Assembly: GCA_027023145.1 (NCBI GenBank)
Contig: JALVWV010000013.1
Coordinates: 1 to 5,071, forward strand
Length of the DNA stretch: 5,071 bases
Direction: 5' to 3'
Source of the DNA: Campylobacteraceae bacterium
Lineage (GTDB): Bacteria; Campylobacterota; Campylobacteria; Campylobacterales; Sulfurovaceae
A program made the translations under genes and the position numbers. Position 1 is the stretch's first letter. Every line of letters starts with the position of its first letter. Under the pieces are notes generated by a model that saw nothing but the letters and a program-made list of their open reading frames with translations, was not told where the DNA came from and did not search any database. Positions 1 through 5,071 of the stretch are shown here, piece by piece.

Positions 1-1
1 G

Positions 2-244
2 AGCAATACTGAAGAACGTGCCCGGTACGATGACTACGAGATGGAAGAACATTACGATTTTTCCGATGGAGTACGCGGGAGATTTTACCAGCCCAAAAAA
101 GTCCCCACCACCATGCGACTCGACAACGACATCCTGTTGTTTCTAAAGAAGCAAGCCAGCGAAAAGAAAATCGCTTACCAAACCCTCATCAACTCACTTC
201 TGCGCACATACATGCAGACGGGGAACCTGCCGCATACTTCTTGA
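2..244 (+). CDS. BrnA/CopG-like ribbon-helix-helix antitoxin (5' end beyond window)
   Basis: Probable antitoxin of a type II toxin-antitoxin pair, a DNA-binding protein that would neutralise its toxin and repress its own operon. Counted from the ATG at 41, the visible protein is 67 residues. Residues 1-20 carry the EEHYDFSDGVRGRFYQPKK-type leader common in BrnA/CopG-like antitoxins. Residues 23-58 fit a ribbon-helix-helix fold: a beta strand (VPTTMRLDNDI), helix 1 (LLFLKKQASEKKI), then YQTLINSLLRTYM, which matches the family's usual YQTLIN..LR.Y ending. The reading frame stays open upstream of 41 to the window edge, adding SNTEERARYDDYE. The ATG at 41 has no convincing Shine-Dalgarno sequence, so the true start is probably just outside the window. 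No toxin gene is visible: the spacer downstream holds none, and in BrnTA-type loci the toxin comes first, so it may lie upstream. Family assignment is by recognition; the partner and function are inferred. Confidence 0.75.
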   Translation, partial: SNTEERARYDDYEMEEHYDFSDGVRGRFYQPKKVPTTMRLDNDILLFLKKQASEKKIAYQTLINSLLRTYMQTGNLPHTS

Positions 245-370
245 ATGCAGCATGGGATGATGATACCGCATATAAAAATCCCTTCGCAACAGGGCAACAG
301 GGGTCGGACGTTGAATATCCACCTAATACTCGTTTTTAACCACTTCTGAAAAAGAAAATACATAAATCGT

Positions 371-400
371 CTGACACATCGATCTATTTTATGATATAAT
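371..400 (+). promoter_or_regulatory. Predicted sigma70 promoter with extended -10, upstream of the ATPase gene
   Basis: A perfect TATAAT lies at 395-400, preceded by TG at 392-393 (extended -10, TGnTATAAT). A 5-of-6 -35 match, CTGACA, lies at 371-376, giving an 18-base spacer. A T-rich stretch (ctatttta) sits just before the -10. The surrounding 60 bases (361-420) are only about 28% GC, against about 52% in a sample line of the AsmA-like gene (2101-2160). The expected transcription start is near 406-408, leaving a short leader of about 23 bases before the ATG at 430. The remainder of the 245-429 spacer shows no gene and no convincing terminator for the upstream antitoxin. The call rests on consensus match and position only. 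Confidence 0.7.
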
Positions 401-417
401 ACCACAACATATTTTAC

Positions 418-424
418 AAGAGAG
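418..424 (+). promoter_or_regulatory. Ribosome binding site of the ATPase gene
   Basis: The purine run AAGAGAG ends five bases before the ATG at 430 and is the only Shine-Dalgarno-like sequence in the short leader. It is a modest match to AGGAGG. It supports 430 as the start of the broken ATPase gene. Confidence 0.5.
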
Positions 425-429
425 ACAAA

Positions 430-1748
430 ATGGATAAAAAAGAGATCATGGCTATATTGAAAGACTGGAATTATTGGTCTAAGCCCTTCAAAGAAAATTT
501 TGAGCGAAAAACGTATGAAGCCGAGGTAGCGCATAAAGCCGGTACGGATGAAATCATCTTCCTCAAAGGGGTGCGGCGCAGCGGAAAATCGACGATTCTC
601 TCAACCACATCCAAAACCTTATCACCCAAGGAGTCCCCAAAGAGAATATCCTGTTTGTCAATCTGGAAGATCCCCGCTTTGCGACCTCCTTGTCTTTGGA
701 TCTTCTTGAGGAGATCAAGCAAGCCTATCTGTACTACATGGATCCCGACGGGAAGCCTTATATCTTTTTGGATGAAGTGCAGAACATAGACGGGTTTGAG
801 CAGTGGCTGCTCAAAGAGTATGAACTGCAAATGTCACACCTGTATGCAACCGGCTCCAATTCCAAGCTCCTGAGCAAAGAGATAGGCAGCTCACTCAGCG
901 GAAGGTACCTCGACATACAGGTATCTCCACTCAGCTTCCGGGAGTATCTGCTGTTCCACCATATTGAGATCAACAAACCCTATGACCTCATCAGCCGACA
1001 GCTGGAGATCGAGCGTCATTTTGAGCACTATATGTTGTATGGGGGCTTCCCCAAGGTGGTGCTCACCGAAGACATCCCGCTGAAAGAAGCCGAACTGAAA
1101 AGCTATTTTGATTCGATACTGCTGAGGGATATCGTCGCGAGGTACAAACTGGACAACTTCAGAATACTGGAGCAGTTGTCCATCTTCCTCCTCTCATCCA
1201 TCTCCAATCTTACTTCCATCACCAAAATAAAAAACCGACTCGGCGTCTCGCATGATCTTGCCAGCCGTTATATGGAGTATCTGGAAAATACGTACATGAT
1301 CCAGTCGGTTCCGCTCTTCGACTGGTCGTTGCAGAAACAATATGTCAATCCCAGAAAAATCTACTCCATAGATACAGGACTCTCCAAGCGTGTCTCCTTT
1401 GAGGTGGGGAAGTGTATCGGAGATATGCTCGAAAACATCGTTTACCTTGAATTGAAGCGAAGATATGACGCGATCTATTATTTTAAAACCTCACAGGGGT
1501 ATGAGGTGGATTTTCTGATCAAGGAACATGAGCGGATTACGAGTCTGGTACAGGTAAGTCAAACCCTCTCAGATAAAAAAACCAAAAGAAGGGAACTCCG
1601 AGCCCTTGTGAAAGCTTCCAAAGAGCTAACACAGGGGAACCCGATCGATTTGGTTCTCATCACGATGGATGCCAGCGGTGAAGAGACAATCGATGGCTTG
1701 GCTATTCGCATCATCAATATTCTGGAGTGGCTGTTGTTGATGGCATAA
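430..1748 (+). pseudogene. AAA_14/DUF4143 ATP-binding protein, frameshifted after Walker A
   Basis: Accessory ATPase of the AAA_14 plus DUF4143 family, common in bacteria and archaea but without an agreed function. Frame 1 runs from the ATG at 430 through Walker A (GVRRSGKST, residues 47-55), then becomes unrelated sequence and stops at 787-789. The family sequence continues in another frame from base 600 (LNHIQNLITQGVPKENILF) to the TAA at 1746-1748. Restoring one base in codon 57 (598-599 plus a missing base) gives about 439 residues, normal for the family. The restored protein has Walker B (PYIFLDE, about 110-116), a sensor-like ATGSNSKLL (about 140-148), SGRYLDIQVSPLSFREYL (about 157-174), and LLRDIV at the start of DUF4143 (about 231). 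Its C-terminal part resembles a PD-(D/E)XK-like fold, with LENIVYLELKRR, GYEVDFLI and LVQVSQTLSDKKTKRRE. As written, no functional ATPase is made: the first frame gives 119 residues, and downstream reinitiation would lack Walker A. The rest of the gene is intact, so the lesion is either recent or a sequencing/assembly error. Confidence 0.9.
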
Positions 1749-1797
1749 TCACGACTTCACTCCGCCTTCACCTCCATCAACTCCTCCAGCAACTCCA
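1723..1797. repeat. Imperfect inverted repeat spanning the convergent gene ends
   Basis: The left arm (1723-1743) and right arm (1774-1797) pair in three segments. TGGAGT (1723-1728) pairs with ACTCCA (1792-1797), GCTG (1730-1733) with CAGC (1787-1790), and GTTGATGG (1736-1743) with CCATCAAC (1774-1781). That is 18 base pairs with one mismatch and one internal loop. The 30-base apical loop contains both stop codons, TAA of the ATPase at 1746-1748 and the opposite-strand stop at 1757-1759. It could act as a bidirectional end structure, but the loop is long and no T-tract follows on either side, so it is not a classical intrinsic terminator. Both arms are coding sequence (leucine-rich C-termini), which may explain part of the similarity. 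Confidence 0.35.
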
Positions 1798-2011
1798 CCG
1801 CTTCATTCTCATCCAGCTCATTCGCTTCGATCTCAATGAGGATTTCCCGGCATTCAGCATGCATCTCCTGGAGCTCCTCAAGCTCTTCGCGGTCAGCCAG
1901 GGAGATCGTTTTGTCGCGCTCGACCATGGCAAACATGTCGTCGATGGCCTCCTCGAGGTCGGGGAGGATTTCATTGGAGAGGAGGTTTTTGAGTTTTTCG
2001 GTTGCATTCAT
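1757..2011 (-). CDS. Small acidic, probably helical protein of unknown function
   Basis: An 84-residue protein I do not recognise. About 29 of its 84 residues are Asp or Glu and only about seven are Lys or Arg, so it is strongly acidic. The sequence is almost free of Gly and Pro (one Pro, at 17), with leucines and isoleucines spaced as in amphipathic helices. Residues 5-32 form one likely helix and 38-82 another, with a LEELQEMHAECREILIEIE-type segment suggesting a helical hairpin or coiled coil. There is one Cys (54), no signal peptide and no membrane segment, so it is probably cytoplasmic. The ATG at 2011 is supported by AAGGAA six bases upstream. The gene begins 12 bases after the stop of the AsmA-like gene and is the last gene of the leftward run, ending 8 bases from the convergent ATPase gene. 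That it is real rests on the good ribosome binding site, tight operon spacing and non-random composition. No function can be assigned. Confidence 0.8.
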   Translation of the reverse strand: MNATEKLKNLLSNEILPDLEEAIDDMFAMVERDKTISLADREELEELQEMHAECREILIEIEANELDENEAVELLEELMEVKAE

Positions 2012-2017
2012 TTTGGG

Positions 2018-2023
2018 TTCCTT
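2018..2023 (-). promoter_or_regulatory. Ribosome binding site of the 84-residue protein gene
   Basis: On the minus strand AAGGAA lies six bases before the ATG at 2011-2009. It occupies most of the 12-base gap after the AsmA-like stop codon (2026-2024). It selects this ATG over a second, out-of-frame ATG at 2007-2005, which would give a 76-residue reading frame. Confidence 0.75.
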
Positions 2024-4549
2024 TTAGAAGAGTTTCGGCAGTTTTTTCAGGATGCTGCCTGCTGCGCCGCCGACATTCTTCTTGACCGCATCTTTGACCT
2101 TGGGGGCGACTTTGTCGATCACTTTTTTCTTGAGACGGTTGCGAAGCATTTTGCCGGGGAGGACGGCGATCTTGGGGTCTTTGATCGGCCCTTTGATTGT
2201 GCCGATCACGTCGACGTTGTCGATCCGCAGCCCGAAGCTTCCTTTGTTGGTCTTAGCCTTGGTATTGAGCTTGCCGTCCTGGATCACAAAATCACTTCGG
2301 CTGCCAGTCGCCTTGAGTCGGTAGCCGATCCAATCGCCGTTGAACCGGGCATCCGCCGTCGTACGATTGTAGATAATCTGTGCCAAATCTTTGCGCAACA
2401 CAAGCTTGACCGCTTGGGTCAGTTTGCTCGGCTTAAACTGAAAGCGATCGACGGAAATATGTGCCCGTCCCTTACGAGAGAGCGTCTCATACGCTAGGGT
2501 ACCATTAATGGTTCCCATGAAGACATCGGGCTGATCGATCAGGGGGAGGAGCTTGGAGAGGGTCACGCCCTGGAGTTTGGCATCCAATCGTGTCCCGCGA
2601 TAACGATACGTCGTCTTCCCACCCAGTGAAGTCGATGACCCCCGGAGGTCAACCTGCTTCCCGGTCTTGAGAGTTCCACCCGTAGCGAAAGGCCCATTGA
2701 GTTTCGCACCGATCAGGGGCTCGAGCTTCGCCAAATCGGGAACAGACAATCCAAATGGTGCGGTAAGCGCCTTGTGCTTCACATCGTATACTACTTTGGG
2801 TAGCGAGAGGAATGCAAGGGGGCTTTTGATCTCACCTTTGCCGTAAAGAACCCCTTTTTTGGCTCGAGCATTGACGGTAAGAGAGAGCGATGTGCCGAGT
2901 GGTTTGCCTATCAGTTTCTGCATGGCTGCCGGATGGGTCGTGAGATGAGGGGCATCGAGCGACACGGTACCTTGAAGAGGATCGAGGGAGGTCAGATCGA
3001 CAACCGCACCCACCTTGCCCGATACATACGTCGGCAACCCCGCACTCGAAAGAAGCCGTTCGACGATCACCTCATCCGCCAGCACTTCCAGTCGGGAACC
3101 CGAATAATCGAACGCCAGCCGTTTGCCCAACCCTTTGGCCTCCCCCCGGATACGCAACGCCTTGGCTTTGACTACGGTACCATCAAGCGTGACCGGCACA
3201 CCTTTTCCTTGTTGACCGGCGAGCAGAAGCGGATTGGGGATGTGGAGACGGTAGTGGGTATCGAGAGCCTGAGTCACCACGTCGAAACGGGTTTTTGTCA
3301 GTGTAGCATCGAGAAGATTGGAGGTCAAGCGAGCCGAAGTCGTGAGGATGCCTTTGGTAAATGTCCCTTTCGAATGAAACGTGAAGTGCGCTTTGGGGGG
3401 AAGAGACGTGCCCAGATGCTTATTGAGTGTTTCGGAATGGATTTGGCCACCGGTGATATTGAGTGTGTATTGTCCCGATTGGGCTTTGGGGGTTTTGAGC
3501 GACAGTGTGCCGTTGAGTTTCCCGGCGACATAGTTTGGCTGTCCCACCAGATGCATGAGACGCGTCAACGAAACATTTTTCAGAGTCGCTGAGACATTTT
3601 TGGTGTAATCAAGCGTAAGATCACCCCCAAGGGAGCTGGTCTGTGCCCGTGCCCGTACTCCCAACTCATCGTACTTCAATGCAGCAGTAAGTTTGAGGGC
3701 TCCGTGCAATTGGTTTTGGGTCACGGGCGCGAGCTCTGCCGTATCGATTGCGACGTCACAGGCAGCGTTTTTGTCCGTAATATTTGCTTGGCCGTTCGTC
3801 AACCCAATCGAAATCAGGTCACTCAGAATCTTTCCGCTAAATGCCACCTGTTCCCCGTCGAGATCGGCACGCAATTGACCACGAAGAGCGGTTTTGTCTG
3901 CGGGGAGAGTATACTGGTACAACTTGCGGATCAACGCAGGATCAAACCGCGCCTTGGCCAACTGAATCAACGCACGCCCTTTGCTCCCCTGTTTGCCGAT
4001 GGAAGGGAGCATCACATCGGCATTGAGTTGGCCCTTGACAATGGGGGGTTGTCCTCCGAGTGCCAGCAGTTCATTGAGAGGAAGTTTGCGCAGCTGGATG
4101 ACGATATCCTGCGGGATCTGCTGAAGGATTTTCAGATTGAAGGCTACGGGTCCGTCCAGCAAAGTTCCTTTGCCCTCGAGTTTGAGATCCTCGATATCAC
4201 CATGCACTTTCCCGGATATGTTGGCTTGGCGAAGGGTATACTTCTGGTAATGGGCGTGCGAAGCTTTGAGCAGGTAGCGGCCGTTGAGTCGGCGATGGAG
4301 CAGATCAAATTTTCCATCAAACCCCAGAGAAGCCTCTTTACCCATCACGGCTACAAAATAGAGGTGTCCACGGGAGAGTTTGAACCGGTTGAAGGTAATG
4401 GGAAGTCGGGTTTGCCTCTGTATCTTCTGTTCGAGATAGGTGCGAAGACGGGCATTGCCCCCATCACTGTAGAGGTACGCCAGTGCACCGACAGCAAACA
4501 ACAACACAAAAAGCAACAACGATAAAAAGAGCAGAATCGTTCGTCTCAC
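2024..4549 (-). CDS. AsmA/TamB-like inner-membrane-anchored envelope protein with 168-residue repeats
   Basis: An 841-residue protein of the AsmA/TamB-like type. Characterised members (TamB, YhdP, YdbH) span the periplasm as long beta-grooves and move phospholipids between inner and outer membranes. Residues 1-3 (MRR) and a hydrophobic segment at about 4-27 form an uncleaved N-terminal anchor; the rest would be periplasmic. The body is rich in alternating beta-type sequence and has almost no Cys (one, at 264). Four copies of a block like LxxLLxLxGQPxYVxGxLNGT begin at about 158, 328, 496 and 664, and two further blocks recur at the same interval. Near the C-terminus comes VIGTIKGPIKDPKI (781-794), as in many AsmA-like proteins, followed by a Lys-rich, probably amphipathic tail (800-841). 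The start is GTG at 4549-4547, overlapping the gatB stop as GTGA, with GGAG eight bases upstream. This start places the anchor directly at the N-terminus, and the next in-frame Met is at residue 69. The family call is by architecture; the exact subfamily and cargo are unknown. Confidence 0.8.
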   Translation of the reverse strand: MRRTILLFLSLLLFVLLFAVGALAYLYSDGGNARLRTYLEQKIQRQTRLPITFNRFKLSRGHLYFVAVMGKEASLGFDGKFDLLHRRLNGRYLLKASHAHYQKYTLRQANISGKVHGDIEDLKLEGKGTLLDGPVAFNLKILQQIPQDIVIQLRKLPLNELLALGGQPPIVKGQLNADVMLPSIGKQGSKGRALIQLAKARFDPALIRKLYQYTLPADKTALRGQLRADLDGEQVAFSGKILSDLISIGLTNGQANITDKNAACDVAIDTAELAPVTQNQLHGALKLTAALKYDELGVRARAQTSSLGGDLTLDYTKNVSATLKNVSLTRLMHLVGQPNYVAGKLNGTLSLKTPKAQSGQYTLNITGGQIHSETLNKHLGTSLPPKAHFTFHSKGTFTKGILTTSARLTSNLLDATLTKTRFDVVTQALDTHYRLHIPNPLLLAGQQGKGVPVTLDGTVVKAKALRIRGEAKGLGKRLAFDYSGSRLEVLADEVIVERLLSSAGLPTYVSGKVGAVVDLTSLDPLQGTVSLDAPHLTTHPAAMQKLIGKPLGTSLSLTVNARAKKGVLYGKGEIKSPLAFLSLPKVVYDVKHKALTAPFGLSVPDLAKLEPLIGAKLNGPFATGGTLKTGKQVDLRGSSTSLGGKTTYRYRGTRLDAKLQGVTLSKLLPLIDQPDVFMGTINGTLAYETLSRKGRAHISVDRFQFKPSKLTQAVKLVLRKDLAQIIYNRTTADARFNGDWIGYRLKATGSRSDFVIQDGKLNTKAKTNKGSFGLRIDNVDVIGTIKGPIKDPKIAVLPGKMLRNRLKKKVIDKVAPKVKDAVKKNVGGAAGSILKKLPKLF

Positions 4550-5071
4550 CCGAGTTTCTCCACGACGAGCTGATTAACGATTTTGGGATTGGCTTTGCCG
4601 CCGGTAGCTTTGAGCACTTGCCCTACGAAGAAGCCGAGCAAGCGGGTGTTGCCGGCTTGATACTTGGCAAGGTTGTCCGGGTTCGCGGCGATCACTTCGT
4701 CGATGATCGGGGCTATTTCGGTCGGGTCACTGATCTGTCGCCACCCTTTTTCTGCTACGATCTGCTCTGGATCACCCCCTTCGGTGGCCATAATCTCAAA
4801 TACCTCTTTGGCAATCTTGCTGGAGATGGTCTCCTCATCGACCATCCGAGCCAGCTGCGCAACATGGGTTGGCATAAAGGGGAGTGCGTCCCCTTCAGAC
4901 AGTTTCATCTGACGGGCAACGTCGTTGGCAACAATATTGGCAACGATGGTGGCCAGACCGGTTGAGGTATCTGTCCCGACTAAGGCCGCGTCGAAAAACA
5001 AAGCGAGTTTCTCATCCCGTGCCAACGTATTGGCCACTTCACTCCCTAGACCCATCGCATCGGTGTAGCGG
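4546..5071 (-). CDS. gatB: Aspartyl/glutamyl-tRNA amidotransferase subunit B, C-terminal part
   Basis: C-terminal 174 residues of GatB, the tRNA-binding kinase subunit of the GatCAB complex. GatCAB converts misacylated Glu-tRNA(Gln) and/or Asp-tRNA(Asn) to Gln-tRNA(Gln) and Asn-tRNA(Asn) in the cytoplasm. The full protein is usually about 475 residues; the catalytic cradle domain lies beyond the right edge. What is visible is the end of the helical linker (RYTDAMGLGSEVANTLARDEKL) and the YqeY-like tail domain. That tail has the family's conserved TISSKIAKEVFEIM, GGDPEQIVAEKGWRQISD and LLGFFVGQVLKATGGKANPKIVNQLV segments. The frame is open to the window edge, and the Met encoded at 5055 is internal, not a start. 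The TGA stop (4548-4546) overlaps the GTG start of the AsmA-like gene. This is an essential housekeeping gene in organisms that lack GlnRS or AsnRS. It anchors the leftward run, whose promoter must lie outside the window. Confidence 0.96.
   Translation of the reverse strand, partial: RYTDAMGLGSEVANTLARDEKLALFFDAALVGTDTSTGLATIVANIVANDVARQMKLSEGDALPFMPTHVAQLARMVDEETISSKIAKEVFEIMATEGGDPEQIVAEKGWRQISDPTEIAPIIDEVIAANPDNLAKYQAGNTRLLGFFVGQVLKATGGKANPKIVNQLVVEKLG
4558..4561 (-). promoter_or_regulatory. Ribosome binding site deciding the GTG start of the AsmA-like gene
   Basis: On the minus strand GGAG (followed by AAAC) lies eight bases before the GTG at 4549-4547, inside the last codons of gatB. 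Together with the GTGA start/stop overlap it supports this non-ATG start and suggests translation of the two genes is coupled. Confidence 0.7.

Noticed and set aside
254..282. GGGAT/ATCCC hairpin as a terminator for the antitoxin gene
   Set aside because: The stem is only 5 bp with a 19-base loop, and no T-tract follows.
286..301. Two tandem copies of the 8-base unit GCAACAGG
   Set aside because: Two copies of an 8-mer in a spacer is weak evidence. It shows no symmetry, no promoter overlap and no further copies elsewhere that I can see.
175..534. Minus-strand open frame of 119 codons across the spacer
   Set aside because: It covers the promoter and ends of two plus-strand genes, is Cys/Phe/Ile-rich without domain features, and has no start signal.
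595..608. Possible programmed -1 ribosomal frameshift in the ATPase gene
   Set aside because: The change of frame is -1 in sense, but there is no slippery heptamer (the local sequence is attctctcaac), no obvious stimulatory hairpin and no upstream Shine-Dalgarno-like stimulator. Family members are normally encoded in one frame, so a missing base is simpler.
690..1748. Downstream ATPase fragment as a separate gene starting at a TTG
   Set aside because: The codons before 690 back to 600 continue the family sequence without a start. There is no Shine-Dalgarno sequence before the TTG, and the product would lack Walker A, so it is the second part of one broken gene.
1727..2497. Long plus-strand open frame of about 256 codons
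   Set aside because: It lies opposite the 84-residue gene and the 3' part of the AsmA-like gene. It has no ribosome binding site, and its protein has low-complexity Phe/Leu/His-rich composition typical of an antisense shadow.
3704..4525. Long plus-strand open frame of about 273 codons, with others at 2933-3592 and 4483-4965
   Set aside because: All are antisense to the AsmA-like and gatB coding frames, which have clear family features. These show no recognisable domain or start signal.

Overview
The window looks like ordinary bacterial chromosome from a Gram-negative organism. The reasons are a long AsmA/TamB-like envelope protein, the tail of a GatB-type tRNA amidotransferase subunit, and tight bacterial gene spacing. 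A Campylobacterota (epsilonproteobacterial) host of the Sulfurimonas/Sulfuricurvum type is my best guess from the flavour of the proteins and the T-rich promoter, but the sequence does not prove it. No rRNA, tRNA, CRISPR array, insertion sequence or phage gene is visible.

The layout has two opposing blocks. On the left, reading rightward (+), is the 3' part of a small BrnA/CopG-like ribbon-helix-helix antitoxin (to 244). A 185-base AT-rich spacer follows, carrying a good sigma70-type promoter with an extended -10 (371-400). Next is an AAA_14/DUF4143 ATPase gene (430-1748) that is broken by a one-base deletion at about 598-600, just after the Walker A motif. This block looks like accessory cargo.

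On the right, reading leftward (-), is a tightly packed three-gene run: gatB (3' end only, 4546 to the window edge), an 841-residue AsmA/TamB-like protein (2024-4549), and an 84-residue acidic protein (1757-2011). gatB and the AsmA-like gene overlap by four bases (GTGA), and the next gap is 12 bases with a clear ribosome binding site. The three are therefore probably co-transcribed from a promoter beyond the right edge. The two blocks converge with only 8 bases between stop codons, inside an imperfect inverted repeat.

The most interesting structure is inside the AsmA-like protein. It is built from about four copies of a roughly 168-residue repeat, with three recognisable blocks recurring at near-constant spacing. 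This fits a long repeating beta-groove lipid-transfer protein anchored in the inner membrane. I do not see a clearly new biological system; the findings are ranked accordingly.
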